Positions 1-9,404 are shown, counted from the stretch's first letter. The stretch: DNA of 64,000 nucleotides from Halorubrum salinum (GCF_024494575.1 NZ_JANHDO010000001.1:496001-560000), one strand, 5' to 3'. Notes: generated by a model not told the origin, from the letters alone. A program made the numbers and translations.

Positions 1-41
1 TCCGGATCGTCGGCCGACGCGACCGGACGGTGGACGGTCGG

Positions 42-1217
42 TCAGCCGACGTAGTCGAACGCGACGGCGAGGTCGTCGCCGCCCCAGAAGACGAACCGGT
101 ATCGACCGGCCACGAGGTCGGGACAGACGCGGAGGGCGTCGGCGTGTGGTCCCCCCTCGACCAGCCCCGAGTCCGTCATCTCGAACTCCCACGCGAGCGT
201 CTCGCCCGGTTCGACGCCGAGCGCCTCGTCCGTGTACCCGAACAGTGCCTCGCCGTCTGTCCCTCGGACCTCCGTCCAGCCGTCCGTCGTGCGAACTTCG
301 AGGTTGTACTTGCCCTGATTGCCGACGTACGCCAGACGGCCGGAGACGTTCGTCAGTTCGATCCGGAACGGATCGCCGCGGGCGAGCGGCCCGTCGGCGG
401 AGCTGGGGCCGTCTCCCGCCTCGTCGTCCGTGGTCACGATCCGCAGCGCGAGCGGACCCGCAGCGTCGTCGGTGTCGCCGTCGTCGATCCCCCCGCCGCC
501 GCCCCAGTTGACCGCGCCCTCGTACGCCTGCGGGTGTCGCTCGAACCCCTCTGTCTCGCAGTCGAACGAGGCGGGAATCACGTTCGGTTCGCCGTCCGGG
601 CGGACGACGCCGGGCAGCGCGCCGGGGTCGATCACGCCGTCGGCGTCGCGTACCGTCCCCGTCTCGCCCCAGCCGTCGGTGACCCGCAGCCGCACCGACT
701 CCGGACGCGGGTCGGACTCGGCGCGCACCATCGCGGCCGGATAGGTGATCGCCTGTCCGCAGGCTTCGTTCGCCGCCGAGGTGTCTTCGACCCGTGCGCT
801 CGCGGTCAGCGTCCCGTCTTCGATTGCGACGTCGTCGAACGACAGTTCGTCGTGACACGTCGTGGGGCCGACCGACTCGACGTACACGACGACGGCGCGT
901 TCGAAGTCGGTCTCCGAGACGAACTCGCGCGTCTCCTCGGACGCGTCGTCGAGCAGCCAGTTCGCGTCCTCCGCTGCCGCGATGCGCGTGCAGAACCCCC
1001 GCCGCGATTCACGGTCCCACGCCGGGCCGGAGAGCGGCGATTCGACCTGCCGAACGGTCGCAACCGGGGACCGTGCGCCGCCGTCACCGCCGCCGTCGCC
1101 ACCGCCTCCATCGCCACCGCCGCCGTCCCCGTCGTCACCGCCCCCGCACCCGGCGAACGCGCAGACCCCTCCGGCCGCGACGCCGCGGAGCGCCAGTCGG
1201 CGCGTGATGTCGATCAT
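42..1217 (-). CDS. Tat-exported lipoprotein, unknown function
   Basis: A 391-residue secreted protein. The N-terminus has an RR pair at residues 6-7, a hydrophobic stretch and a lipobox ending AFAGC (Cys24). A Gly/Asp linker follows to about residue 50. This is the usual layout of a haloarchaeal Tat lipoprotein held on the outer membrane face. The C-terminal ~110 residues look like a beta-sandwich (ELTNVSGRLAYV, then GRYRFVFWGG near the end). I chose the ATG at 1217 because it places RR and the lipobox correctly and lies about 27 nt from a TATA-like ttatt near 1240. Longer upstream starts would bury the signal. I do not recognise the family, and the flanking gene gives no clue. Confidence 0.75.
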   Translation of the reverse strand: MIDITRRLALRGVAAGGVCAFAGCGGGDDGDGGGGDGGGGDGGGDGGARSPVATVRQVESPLSGPAWDRESRRGFCTRIAAAEDANWLLDDASEETREFVSETDFERAVVVYVESVGPTTCHDELSFDDVAIEDGTLTASARVEDTSAANEACGQAITYPAAMVRAESDPRPESVRLRVTDGWGETGTVRDADGVIDPGALPGVVRPDGEPNVIPASFDCETEGFERHPQAYEGAVNWGGGGGIDDGDTDDAAGPLALRIVTTDDEAGDGPSSADGPLARGDPFRIELTNVSGRLAYVGNQGKYNLEVRTTDGWTEVRGTDGEALFGYTDEALGVEPGETLAWEFEMTDSGLVEGGPHADALRVCPDLVAGRYRFVFWGGDDLAVAFDYVG

Positions 1218-1438
1218 GCACCGGCCTACGCCGCGACCGAATAAGTGTCTCGTGTACGGACAAGCCGCTCTTTGTCCCACGCGCGTCGACGAAGTATAAC
1301 GGACGCAAAATGAGCTATAAACAATTAAATGGGTTCTACGGGCGTTGTGAAACGTCCCGCGACCTCCGAGAAATGAGATAAAAATCCCCGAACCCTCGCC
1401 CGGCTATATGTGGGTCCCCGACGTAGCGTGAACCGAGC

Positions 1439-1660
1439 ATGTCAACCCCCGCTCCCACTCGTCTCGCCTCCGGTCGGCACGTCGCCGGTCTGATGACCGG
1501 CACGGTGAAGGCGGTCGCCTTCTGGGCGGCCATCGTCATCCCGCTCGCGTATCCCGCGCTGCTGTACGTGGGTCTCGACGGGACGACGGGACTGTGGTTC
1601 GTCGGACTGCTCGTCGCCAACGTCGTCGCGCTCGCACTCGGCCACGATCACAAGCGCTGA
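1439..1660 (+). CDS. Small two-helix membrane protein
   Basis: A 73-residue hypothetical protein with two predicted transmembrane helices (about 22-44 and 48-68) and a short His/Lys-containing tail (GHDHKR). The ATG follows a TATA-like ctatatg at about 1403-1410, consistent with a leaderless or nearly leaderless transcript. GC-rich third positions match neighbouring real genes. It stands alone between a lipoprotein on the opposite strand and a thioredoxin-fold protein. No motif suggests a function. Confidence 0.6.
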   Translation: MSTPAPTRLASGRHVAGLMTGTVKAVAFWAAIVIPLAYPALLYVGLDGTTGLWFVGLLVANVVALALGHDHKR

Positions 1661-1861
1661 TCGACGGACGGGACGCAGTCGACGGACGGATCGAGCGACA
1701 CGCCCTCCACGGCCCTCCGACGATCCCTCCCGCACGCCCTCCGACGATCCCTCCACGGCCCCGCCCGTATCGGTCTGTCAGTGCGGCTCAGCGTTCGCGT
1801 CGATCGACTCCGTGCCGACCCGTCTCGAAGCGCTTACCCACGGTCCGACCCGACTGCGGGT

Positions 1862-3520
1862 ATGACCGACGAGACGCACGTCGAGTGGCGCGACTGGGGC
1901 TCCGAGGCGTTCGCCGAGGCCGACGACCGGGACCGTCCGGTGCTTCTGTCGCTGTCCGCGACGTGGTGTGAGGGCTGTCACGAGATGGACGCGGTCACGT
2001 ACGCCGAACCGCGGATCGCCGCCAACGTCAACGAGGGGTTCGTCCCCGTCCGCGTCGACGTCGATCGCCACCCGCGGGTGCGCGAGCGGTACAACATGGG
2101 CGGGTTCCCGACGACGGCCTTCCTCACGCCCGACGGCGAACTGCTCACGGGCGCGGGCTACCTCGACGTCGACGGGATGCGACAGGTGCTCGAATCCGTC
2201 CGACAGATGTGGTCTGAGAAGGGCCGCGGGGCGGGCCGCGTCCCCCGCGCGCTCGACGCCGACCTGCCGCCGCGCGGCGATCTGACCGACGCCGTCGAGA
2301 GCCACCTCGCCGGGCAACTGGAGGTGAAGTACGACGAGGAGCACGCCGGCTGGGGGACGGACGCGAAGTTCCCGCTCCCGAGGACCGTCGAGTTCGCGCT
2401 GAAGCGCGACCGCGACCGCGCGCTCCGCACGCTCGACGCGGTCCGGGACCACCTCGCGGACGAGGTCGCCGGCGGCTTCTTCCGGTTCGCGGGCACCCGC
2501 GACTGGGGCGACGTGGCCTACGAGAAGCCGCTCGACACCAACGCCGCGGTGACTCGCGCGTTCGCGAACGCCTACCTCTACACCGGCGACGAGGCGTACC
2601 TCGACCCCGCGCTCGACGCCGTCTCCTTCCTCACCGACGACCTCTGGACCGGCTACGGGGTCGGCGGGAGCCTCGGACCGGGGCTCGGCCGCGCCTACTA
2701 CGCCGCGCCCGCCGAGGACCGCGCCGATCTCGACTCGCCGCGCCGCGACCTCACCGTCTTCGCGGGCGGAAACGCGCTGGCGGCCGACGCGCTGCTCGCC
2801 GTCGCCGCTTACACCGACGACGACCGCGCCCGCGAGTACGCGAGCCGGATCCTCGACGGGCTCGAACGCGACCTGATCGACGCCGATTCCGGAGAAGTAA
2901 CCCGCTACCGCGGCAGCGACGAGGTCGGCGAGTCTGACCTGCTCGACGACGCCGCCCACGTCGTGAGCGCGTACACCCGCGCGGCGGGGGTGCTCGGCGA
3001 GGGGGCGGCCGTCGCCCGTGCGGTCGCGGACAGAGCTATCGACCGACTCCACGTCGACGGTTCGTTCGTCGACGGCCCGCGGTCGGGTGCCGGTCTGCTC
3101 GACCGCCCGTTCCGGCCGCTCGACGGGAACGTTGAGATGGCGACCGCGCTCTCCGATCTGGCGGTACTGACCGGCGAGGAGCGGTACCGGGCTGTCGCTC
3201 GTGAGACCGCGGAGTCGTTCGCGGGCGCGACAGAGCGGCTCGGCGTCCAGGTTGCCGGCTACGGGAGCCTCGTCGGCCGACTCCTCCGGGGGACGACGGC
3301 GATCGCGGTCGGCGACGAGCCGGGGAGCGACCTCCACCGCGCCGCGTGGCGCGTCGCCGACCACGAGAAGGTCGTCGCGCCGAACGCCCACCTGGACGGG
3401 TCGCCTGCTCCAGAGACGGTTCCGGAGGGGTCGGCGGTCGTCCTCGCCGGCGACGCCGTCTCGGAGCCCGCCGAATCGCCGGACGCGCTGCTGGAGCGGG
3501 TGGCGAAAACCGCAGAGTAG
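1862..3520 (+). CDS. Thioredoxin-domain protein, YyaL/DUF255 family
   Basis: A 552-residue cytoplasmic protein. The N-terminal third is a DUF255 thioredoxin-like domain with an active-site-like CEGC (Cys36, Cys39) after ATW and a GGFPTTAFLTPDG segment matching the thioredoxin cis-Pro region. The rest is an alpha/alpha-barrel of the N-acylglucosamine 2-epimerase/six-hairpin glycosidase type (for example GGFFRFAGTRDW, EKPLDTNAA). This is the architecture of YyaL/spermatogenesis-associated protein 20, whose substrate is not established. It is shorter than typical bacterial members (near 700 residues). The ATG at 1862 is chosen because the N-terminal sequence becomes acidic and thioredoxin-like only from there. 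Confidence 0.85.
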   Translation: MTDETHVEWRDWGSEAFAEADDRDRPVLLSLSATWCEGCHEMDAVTYAEPRIAANVNEGFVPVRVDVDRHPRVRERYNMGGFPTTAFLTPDGELLTGAGYLDVDGMRQVLESVRQMWSEKGRGAGRVPRALDADLPPRGDLTDAVESHLAGQLEVKYDEEHAGWGTDAKFPLPRTVEFALKRDRDRALRTLDAVRDHLADEVAGGFFRFAGTRDWGDVAYEKPLDTNAAVTRAFANAYLYTGDEAYLDPALDAVSFLTDDLWTGYGVGGSLGPGLGRAYYAAPAEDRADLDSPRRDLTVFAGGNALAADALLAVAAYTDDDRAREYASRILDGLERDLIDADSGEVTRYRGSDEVGESDLLDDAAHVVSAYTRAAGVLGEGAAVARAVADRAIDRLHVDGSFVDGPRSGAGLLDRPFRPLDGNVEMATALSDLAVLTGEERYRAVARETAESFAGATERLGVQVAGYGSLVGRLLRGTTAIAVGDEPGSDLHRAAWRVADHEKVVAPNAHLDGSPAPETVPEGSAVVLAGDAVSEPAESPDALLERVAKTAE

Positions 3521-3547
3521 GTCGGTCCGGCCTCTCGCCGGAGACGC

Positions 3548-4477
3548 CTACGCGACGTCCAGTTCGTCGCGGAGGTCGCCCATCCGGACCTCGCGCTCGG
3601 CGTGGGCGTTGTGCTGGTGGATCGACTCGTCGTTCGACTGTTTCATGTGGATGACCGCGTCGTCCGGGAGGTGGTCGAACTCCGAGACGGTGCCCTCGGC
3701 CAGAGCGCGGACGCAGTCCTCGACGAACTTCGCGTCGGCGTGCGCCTGGTACGTCATGTGGTCCTCGTCGGGTCGCTTCGCCATGTTGTAGATGCGCGCG
3801 CTCATCGAGTCGCGGGCGACGTCGATCAGGTCGCGCAAGTCGATCTCGGGGTGGCCGTCGGTGGTCACCGTCAGCGTCGCGTGGCCGCGCTGTGAGTGTC
3901 CCGGCTGCGGGACGGCGTCTAAGAACTCCTCCGTGGTCTCCTCGTCGACGCCGAGCTCGGCGAGCTTCTCGCGGGCTCGCGACTCGCTCATCCCCTGTGA
4001 ACAGGGACAGACGGTCATCCCCGTGACCTCCGCGCCGATCTCCTCGCGGGTGCCCTCCTCCGTCGCGGTGGCGCTCGCGACGATCGTCGCCGTGCTCTGG
4101 GTCTCGATCTCGGACGCGGGCGTGTCCTCTCTGGTGACGAGTTCGGCCGACATCGACACCTCGGCCGTCGTGGTGTAGTCGTGTTTCTCCAAGAGCCGCT
4201 CTGCGGCGTCGCCACAGACCTCCTCGACGCGGTACGCCTCCTCGCGGGTGATCTCCTCTAAGATCTCGTCGACCGTCGCGAGGTTCCGGGACATGTCGAT
4301 CCCCTTGCGGCCGCTCGGCAGGTCGACGAACACCTCGAACTCGGCCATGAGGACGATCGGACGGTCCCCGTTCCGCGAGATTTTGACGAGCTTCTCGACG
4401 CCGGTGACGCCGACCTGCGAGAGCCCGACGGTCACGTCGGGCGACGACGCCTGTACGTCCGGCAGCTGATGACTCAT
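3548..4477 (-). CDS. mptA: GTP cyclohydrolase MptA (FolE2 type)
   Basis: A 309-residue enzyme of the GTP cyclohydrolase IV/FolE2 family. It is predicted to open the GTP imidazole ring to a dihydroneopterin cyclic phosphate, the first step of archaeal pterin synthesis (tetrahydrofolate/methanopterin and probably molybdopterin-related pterins). Hallmarks are the N-terminal [14 protein letters not shown] region, the CPCSQGMSE metal-binding Cys segment near the middle, the GHSQRGHA His pair and a conserved [17 protein letters not shown]-terminus. The ATG at 4477 is preferred over a start three codons upstream. A TATA-like ggctaat lies about 27 nt upstream on this strand. Transcribed alone, divergent from rpl21e. 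Confidence 0.93.
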   Translation of the reverse strand: MSHQLPDVQASSPDVTVGLSQVGVTGVEKLVKISRNGDRPIVLMAEFEVFVDLPSGRKGIDMSRNLATVDEILEEITREEAYRVEEVCGDAAERLLEKHDYTTTAEVSMSAELVTREDTPASEIETQSTATIVASATATEEGTREEIGAEVTGMTVCPCSQGMSESRAREKLAELGVDEETTEEFLDAVPQPGHSQRGHATLTVTTDGHPEIDLRDLIDVARDSMSARIYNMAKRPDEDHMTYQAHADAKFVEDCVRALAEGTVSEFDHLPDDAVIHMKQSNDESIHQHNAHAEREVRMGDLRDELDVA

Positions 4478-4662
4478 TACGCACACGGTAGGGAAGTCAC
4501 GGGATTAGCCCTTTCGAAAGGGGGGCTCCGTTCGGGTGTTTCGGGCGTCGGCACACGGGTTCGAGCGGAATCGGTGTCCGAGATTTTCGGCACCGAGCGC
4601 GGCGTCGCGAACCAGCACGCGTCGGTGTGCGATCGGCTCTCGACCTCGACCCGTAACGCACC

Positions 4663-4673
4663 ATTTATAACCG
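4663..4673 (+). promoter_or_regulatory. TATA box of rpl21e-rpoF
   Basis: The sequence catttataacc matches the haloarchaeal TATA consensus. It lies about 27-30 nt upstream of the rpl21e ATG at 4699, so the transcript should have almost no leader. Confidence 0.65.
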
Positions 4674-4698
4674 CGGCAGCGGAAGAGAACTCAAGACC

Positions 4699-4992
4699 AT
4701 GCCGAGTTCCAATGGGCCCCAGAAGGCGACCCGCGACAAGCTTTCGAACAAACCTCGCGACCGCGGCACGTCGCCGCCGCAGCGAGCGATCCAGGAGTTC
4801 GAGGAGGGGTCGCAGGTCCACCTCAAGATCGACCCGAGCGTTCAGAAGGGACGCTTCCACCCCCGATTCGACGGCCGCACCGGGACGGTGACGGGCAAAC
4901 AGGGCGCCGCGTTCAAGGTGGCGATCCCAGACGGCGGCAAGACGAAGACGCTCATCGTCCGGGCCGCCCACATGAGCGCCCAGCAGAACTGA
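4699..4992 (+). CDS. rpl21e: 50S ribosomal protein L21e
   Basis: A 97-residue archaeal/eukaryotic-type large-subunit protein L21e. The SH3-like core ([18 protein letters not shown], then [11 protein letters not shown]) and basic N-terminus ([20 protein letters not shown]) are diagnostic. It is followed after one base by rpoF, so the two are co-transcribed. That pairing is common in archaea. Normal length, no anomalies. Confidence 0.97.
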   Translation: MPSSNGPQKATRDKLSNKPRDRGTSPPQRAIQEFEEGSQVHLKIDPSVQKGRFHPRFDGRTGTVTGKQGAAFKVAIPDGGKTKTLIVRAAHMSAQQN

Positions 4993-4993
4993 G

Positions 4994-5350
4994 ATGACGA
5001 TATTCAAAGAGAAGGTAGACGAAGAGTACGTCACCACGTCGGAGGCGAAAGAGATCCTCGTCGAGATCGAAGCCGAGCGCGCGGAAGACGAGGACCGCGA
5101 TCTCCGCTACGAACTCGCCCGCGCGATCGAGCACGTCAACCGGTTCGCCCACCTCGACGCCGACGAGTCCCGCGAACTCGTCGAGGAGCTGGCGGAGCTA
5201 GAGCAGATCGACGTGCCGACCGCCGTGAAGATCGCCGACCTCCTGCCCGAGGACCGGACCGAACTCCGATCGGTGTTCGCACAGGAGCGCTACTCGCTCG
5301 ACGGCGACGAGCTCGACGACGTCCTGAACGTCGTCGCGAAGTACGCCTGA
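4994..5350 (+). CDS. rpoF: RNA polymerase subunit F (Rpb4-like)
   Basis: A 118-residue Rpb4 homologue that pairs with RpoE' (Rpb7) to form the polymerase stalk. Recognisable features are the VTTSEAKEIL helix, a long Glu-rich middle helix and the C-terminal HRDC-like part (EQIDVPTAVKIADLLP). It begins one base after the rpl21e stop. In many haloarchaea this pair is followed by a DUF655 gene and ksgA (recalled knowledge). Here a convergent ABC transporter operon follows instead. Confidence 0.95.
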   Translation: MTIFKEKVDEEYVTTSEAKEILVEIEAERAEDEDRDLRYELARAIEHVNRFAHLDADESRELVEELAELEQIDVPTAVKIADLLPEDRTELRSVFAQERYSLDGDELDDVLNVVAKYA

Positions 5351-5441
5351 GCCGGCGGTCGCCGACCCCCTTTCTCGCTGCCTGTCGCACAGCTTCTCGA
5401 AGTGACGCACGCGACCGGGTACAGAACCGTTTCCGACCGCG

Positions 5442-6206
5442 TCAGTACACAAGCTCGCCGTCGATGAACTGCCGCGTGCGCTCGTCGGAGGGATCCTCGA
5501 AGACGACCTCCGTCGGAGCCATCTCGGTGACCCCCTGATCCAGTAACACCGCGACGCGGTCGGCGACCCGACGCGCCTGATGCATGTCGTGTGTCGCCAC
5601 GACGACGCCGATGTCCCGGTCGCGCGCCGCGTCGATCGCCGATTCGATGACGGCGGTGTTTCGCGGATCGAGGTCGGAGGTCGGTTCATCGAGCAGCAGG
5701 ACGTCGGGCCGGTACGCCAGCGCGCGAGCGAAGGAGACGCGCTGTGCCTCGCCGCCAGAGAGCGACCCGGCGTGCTGGTCGAGCGCGTCCGCGAGCCCGA
5801 CGACGTCGAGCGACTCGTGGACCGCGTCGGTCGTCGAGTTCGCTCCGACCAGCGACGCGACGCCGTTTCGGAGCCGGTCGCTCCACGGTCTCCGGACTCG
5901 GAGCCCGTACTCGACGTTGCGGGCGACGGAGGCGTCGAAGAGGCTCGCCTCCTGAAACACCATCCCGACGCGCCGCCGCAGCGAGAGCCGCTCCGACTCG
6001 TCTGTGTCCCAGACGCTCGTTCCGTCGAGCGTGACGGTTCCCTCGTCGGGTTCGACAGACAGCGCGAGCAGCCTGAGAAGCGTGCTCTTCCCGACGCCCG
6101 AGGGACCGATGACGGCGACGACCTCTCCCGCGTCGACGTCGACGGAGAGGTCGTCGAAGACGGGGTCTGTGCCGTACGCCTTCGTCACCCCGGTCGCGCG
6201 GAGCAT
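5442..6206 (-). CDS. tupC: Tungstate/molybdate ABC transporter ATPase
   Basis: A 254-residue ABC ATP-binding subunit. Walker A is GPSGVGKST, the signature is LSGGEAQRVS and Walker B is VLLLDEPTSDLD followed by a switch His (ATHDMHQ). It should power oxyanion uptake with the permease and binding protein encoded just upstream. The permease stop overlaps this start (TGATG), so translation is coupled. A GTG start one codon earlier is equally possible. Substrate is inferred from the TupA-like binding protein, not from the ATPase itself. Confidence 0.85.
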   Translation of the reverse strand: MLRATGVTKAYGTDPVFDDLSVDVDAGEVVAVIGPSGVGKSTLLRLLALSVEPDEGTVTLDGTSVWDTDESERLSLRRRVGMVFQEASLFDASVARNVEYGLRVRRPWSDRLRNGVASLVGANSTTDAVHESLDVVGLADALDQHAGSLSGGEAQRVSFARALAYRPDVLLLDEPTSDLDPRNTAVIESAIDAARDRDIGVVVATHDMHQARRVADRVAVLLDQGVTEMAPTEVVFEDPSDERTRQFIDGELVY

Positions 6207-6928
6207 CACGGCTGTACCCCCCGATCGCCGAAGCGGACGACCACGGCGTTGACCGTCAACACGAGCGCGACGAGCACGGCCCCGAGGACCATCGCCGTCT
6301 CGTACTGTCCCTGTCTCGCCTCCAACTGGATGGCGGTCGTGAGCGTCCGCGTCTTCGAGATGCCGTCCGCGCTCGTGATGTTCCCGCCGACGATGAGCAC
6401 GGAGCCGACCTCGCTTATCGCGCGGCCGAACCCGGCCAAGACGGCCGTCGCGATGCCGTACCTCGCTTCCTTGACGACCACGAGCGCGACGTCGAAGCGG
6501 GTACCGCCAAGCGCGCGCGCGGCGTCGCGAACGGACTCGTCCACGCCGGTGACGGCGGCGAGGCTGATCGCCGTGATCGGGGGCGTCGCGAGCACGAACT
6601 GTGACATGATCATCGCCTGTTTGGTGAAGATGAGTTCGAGCGAGCCGAGCGGCCCCTGATTCGAGACGGCGAACAACACGACCAGTCCGACGACCACGCT
6701 CGGGAACCCCATCCCGGTGTTGATGACCGACTTCACGAACTGCTTTCCGGGGAAGTCGGTGAGCCCCACGACGATCGCGACCGGAATGCTGAACAGCGTG
6801 CTCAACGCCACGGCGGCGAGGCTGACGTACAGCGAGACGTAGATGACACTGGAGACGTACCCCTCCCTGAACGGCGACTCGAAAAGCGCCGGCACGAACG
6901 GTACTATCGGGTCGAGCGGCACGCTCAC
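6206..6928 (-). CDS. tupB: Tungstate/molybdate ABC transporter permease
   Basis: A 240-residue inner-membrane permease with about five to six hydrophobic helices. The cytoplasmic coupling loop is EAA-like ([24 protein letters not shown], quoted here only as a region near residues 135-158). [13 protein letters not shown] and [16 protein letters not shown] match TupB/molybdate permeases. The GTG start overlaps the tupA stop. It is the middle gene of a three-gene operon with tightly overlapping ends. Confidence 0.85.
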   Translation of the reverse strand: MSVPLDPIVPFVPALFESPFREGYVSSVIYVSLYVSLAAVALSTLFSIPVAIVVGLTDFPGKQFVKSVINTGMGFPSVVVGLVVLFAVSNQGPLGSLELIFTKQAMIMSQFVLATPPITAISLAAVTGVDESVRDAARALGGTRFDVALVVVKEARYGIATAVLAGFGRAISEVGSVLIVGGNITSADGISKTRTLTTAIQLEARQGQYETAMVLGAVLVALVLTVNAVVVRFGDRGVQP

Positions 6929-7917
6929 TCGTCAGTGGACTCGCTACTCCAGCCTTCCGGAACGTACTGCTGGAAGTCGGGGTTCTCCGAAACCGCCTCC
7001 GGGAAGAACAGCTGTTCGCCGTTCACCTGGTACTCCGAGATGGCGTCTTGCACGTCGGGACTCGTGATCCAGCCGATGTACGCCATCGCGAGGTCGTAGT
7101 TCGCGTTGTCGTGCACGCCGGGGTTGACGGCCATGATCCCGTACGGGTTCGCGAGGATCTCCGGGCCGTCCTCGATCGGTCCCTGAACGAGGATCGTCAG
7201 GTCGATCTCCGACCGCTGGGAGATGAACGTCCCGCGGTCCGAGAGCGTGTACGCGCCCTGCTGGTTCGCGATGTTCAGCGCCTCGCCCATCCCCGTCCCG
7301 GTCTCCTGGTACCAGTCGCCGCCCGGGTCGGTGCCGGCGGCCTCCCAGAGGTTGAGTTCCTTGGTGTGGGTCCCGGAGTTGTCGCCGCGCGAGACGAACT
7401 GGGCTTCGGCCTCGGCGATGGCCGTGAGCGCGTCGGTCGCCGACTCCATCCCCTGAATTCCGGCCGGGTCGTCTTCGGGCCCGACGATCACGAAGTCGTT
7501 GAACATCAGGTCGCGGCGGTTGATCCCGTACCCGTTGCGCATGAACTCGTCTTCGAGCCCGCGGGCGTGGACCATCACCACGTCCGAGTCGCCGTTGCGC
7601 GCCGACTCTAAGGCCGCGCCGGTTCCCTGTGCGACCGCGTCGACGGACACGTCGTACATCTCCTCGAAGTCCCCGTGGATCTCGTCCAGTAGTCCCGTGT
7701 CGTAGGTGCTCGTCGTCGTCGTGAGCGTGAGCGTCTCGCCCGCGACGCCCGCCTCGTCGCTGGCGTCGCTCTCTCCGCCGTCGCTCCCGTCCCCGCTGTC
7801 GGTCCCGTCTCCACCGTCGCCGCCACCGGATCCCCCGTTCGACTGTGAACATCCAGCCGTGCTCGCGACCGCCCCAGCGCCGATCGCCGCGATGAACTGC
7901 CGCCGTTGTATCGTCAT
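6925..7917 (-). CDS. tupA: Tungstate/molybdate-binding lipoprotein
   Basis: A 330-residue extracellular solute-binding lipoprotein. RR at residues 5-6 and the lipobox Cys23 (STAGC) give a Tat lipoprotein. A Gly/Asp/Ser linker runs to about residue 60. The TTTTS motif at residues 66-70, followed by TYDTGLLDE, is the TupA oxyanion-binding signature. [13 protein letters not shown] and [12 protein letters not shown] are also typical of the family. The ATG at 7917 is chosen because a TATA box centred at 7943 lies about 27 nt upstream, implying a leaderless start there. The operon abuts denitrification genes, and the molybdenum enzyme nitrate reductase would be a plausible beneficiary (inference). 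Confidence 0.87.
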   Translation of the reverse strand: MTIQRRQFIAAIGAGAVASTAGCSQSNGGSGGGDGGDGTDSGDGSDGGESDASDEAGVAGETLTLTTTTSTYDTGLLDEIHGDFEEMYDVSVDAVAQGTGAALESARNGDSDVVMVHARGLEDEFMRNGYGINRRDLMFNDFVIVGPEDDPAGIQGMESATDALTAIAEAEAQFVSRGDNSGTHTKELNLWEAAGTDPGGDWYQETGTGMGEALNIANQQGAYTLSDRGTFISQRSEIDLTILVQGPIEDGPEILANPYGIMAVNPGVHDNANYDLAMAYIGWITSPDVQDAISEYQVNGEQLFFPEAVSENPDFQQYVPEGWSSESTDE

Positions 7918-7937
7918 AGACACACCGTTGGACTGAT

Positions 7938-7949
7938 ACTAAATATAGC
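7938..7949 (-). promoter_or_regulatory. TATA box of the tup operon
   Basis: On the minus strand this reads gctatatttagt, centred about 27 nt before the tupA ATG at 7917. It fixes the likely transcription start at or next to that ATG. Confidence 0.65.
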
Positions 7950-8081
7950 TTCTGCTGGACCGTCACGACGTGCTCCGAAGCGCCCCCGAATCGACGGCTT
8001 CCGTCGGGGTGGACTCTCGTTTTGCCCTAGCGCCGACGGCGGGACGACCGTCGGCGATCGACCCCGACCGATCAATGACCC

Positions 8082-8093
8082 CGAACGTGTTCG
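8082..8093. promoter_or_regulatory. Denitrification-type palindrome, site A
   Basis: CGAACGTGTTCG, a CGAAC-N2-GTTCG inverted repeat. Its centre is 47 nt upstream of the ATG at 8135 and about 11 bp upstream of a TATA-like position (cgtatc, 8105-8110). The same sequence recurs before halocyanin and nosZ, with variants before three other genes in this block. A similar palindrome upstream of denitrification promoters in Haloferax volcanii is linked to the regulator NarO (from memory). Confidence 0.75.
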
Positions 8094-8134
8094 CGACGGT
8101 CGACACGTATCGGGGACGCCGACGGTCACGTGCG

Positions 8135-8677
8135 ATGTCAGAACTCGACGTCAGAGAGATTCCGCCGAACGAGCGACACGACCGTATCCACGACGCCTTC
8201 GCGGACGTAGATCCCGGCGAGTCGCTCACGATCGTCAACGACCACGATCCGAAACCGCTCTTCTACGAGCTGTCGGCCGAGGTGCCGGCGTTCGACGACG
8301 AGGGGTACGCCGTCGAGCGCGAGGGTCCGGAACGGTTCGTCGCCGAGCTACCGAAGGTCGCGACGGACGGGTCCGCCGACATCGTCCGAATAGACGCGCT
8401 CTCCGGCGAGCCTCACGCGGAGGTGTTCCCCGGACGCGAGCCGAAGACGGTCCGGCTCGCGCTGTCGGCCGGCGAGGGGGTGCCCGCACACGACCATCCC
8501 GGGAGTGCGGTGCTGTTTCACGCGCTTGAGGGGTCGTTCGACGTGCGCGTCGACGACGAAACACACCGCGTCGAGGCCGGTGAACTCCTCCGATTCGACG
8601 GCGATCGAACGGTCGAGCCGACCGCGCGCGAGGACGGCGCCGCGCTCATCGTGCTGACCGAACGGTCTGATTCGTAA
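8135..8677 (+). CDS. DUF2249-cupin fusion protein
   Basis: A 180-residue soluble protein with two parts. The N-terminal ~75 residues are a DUF2249 domain (LDVREIPPNERHD, LTIVNDHDPKPLFYEL). The C-terminal ~80 residues are a cupin with AHDHPGSAVLFHALEG and a second barrel motif EAGELLRF; the His residues could bind a metal. DUF2249 proteins recur with nitrite/NO-metabolism genes, but their biochemical role is not established. The start at 8135 sits about 27 nt after the inferred TATA box and 47 nt after palindrome A, so it is probably part of the same anaerobic regulon as nosZ. Confidence 0.8.
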   Translation: MSELDVREIPPNERHDRIHDAFADVDPGESLTIVNDHDPKPLFYELSAEVPAFDDEGYAVEREGPERFVAELPKVATDGSADIVRIDALSGEPHAEVFPGREPKTVRLALSAGEGVPAHDHPGSAVLFHALEGSFDVRVDDETHRVEAGELLRFDGDRTVEPTAREDGAALIVLTERSDS

Positions 8678-8726
8678 TCACCGGCCGCGCGTGGCGCGTC
8701 ACGCGCACCGAAGATGCGCTCCGGCC

Positions 8727-8738
8727 CGAACGTGTTCG
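8727..8738. promoter_or_regulatory. Denitrification-type palindrome, site B
   Basis: CGAACGTGTTCG, identical to sites A and C. It lies about 76 nt upstream of the halocyanin ATG. The more distant position would imply a short untranslated leader; gttacaaa near 8771 is a possible TATA element. Confidence 0.72.
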
Positions 8739-8808
8739 TCGCGTTCTCGCAGGCCGGATCAGCGCATGGCCCGTTACAAACACGACACCACAATCACCGA
8801 CCGACTAC

Positions 8809-9357
8809 ATGACGAACGATACGCGACTCGACCGACGACGGTTCGTACAGGCGACGACTGCCGCCGGCGCGACGCTCCTGCTCGCCGGATGTTCCGGTGG
8901 GGGCGACGGCGGTGACGGCGGCGACAGTTCCGGCGGGAGCGATGGGAGTGACGGCGGTGACAGCTCCGGCGGGAGCGACGGTTCCGGCGGCTCCGGCAAC
9001 ACCGCGTACCTCAGTGAAGAGCCGGACTACGGCGGCTGGTTCGATGGCGCGAACAACTACGACCAGACGGTCGACGCCACGGGACAGGACGAGGTCACCG
9101 TCGACGTCGGCGCGGGAGACGGTCTCTCGTTCGGTCCGGCCGCGGTGGCGGTGAGCCCGGGGACGACCGTCGTCTGGGAGTGGACCGGCGAGGGTGGCGG
9201 CCACAACGTCGCCGCCGAGTCCGGCGACTTCGAGAGCGAAACGGTGAGCGAAGCGGGTCACACGCTCGAACATACCTTCGAAGAGTCGGGGATCCACGAG
9301 TACGTCTGCACCCCCCACGAGGCCGTCGGCATGAAGGGTGCAGTCGTCGTGCAGTGA
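8809..9357 (+). CDS. Halocyanin-type blue copper lipoprotein
   Basis: A 182-residue membrane-anchored cupredoxin and probable electron carrier. The signal has RRRF at 9-12 and lipobox Cys28 (LLLAGC), then a Gly/Ser/Asp linker to about residue 64. The copper ligands are visible: His132 (GGGHN), Cys167, His170 and Met175 in YVCTPHEAVGM. Upstream of nosZ it is a natural electron donor to N2O reductase, taking the place of cytochrome c (inference from context). An oligo-T terminator follows the gene. Confidence 0.92.
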   Translation: MTNDTRLDRRRFVQATTAAGATLLLAGCSGGGDGGDGGDSSGGSDGSDGGDSSGGSDGSGGSGNTAYLSEEPDYGGWFDGANNYDQTVDATGQDEVTVDVGAGDGLSFGPAAVAVSPGTTVVWEWTGEGGGHNVAAESGDFESETVSEAGHTLEHTFEESGIHEYVCTPHEAVGMKGAVVVQ

Positions 9358-9398
9358 CGCCGCCGACGGACTGAGCGGTTGCATCGTCGTCACTCTCC

Positions 9399-9404
9399 TT
9401 TTTT
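9399..9404 (+). terminator. Oligo-T terminator after halocyanin
   Basis: A run of six T (cctttttta) about 40 nt after the halocyanin stop, typical of archaeal intrinsic termination. It suggests halocyanin is a separate transcript from nosZ. Confidence 0.55.
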
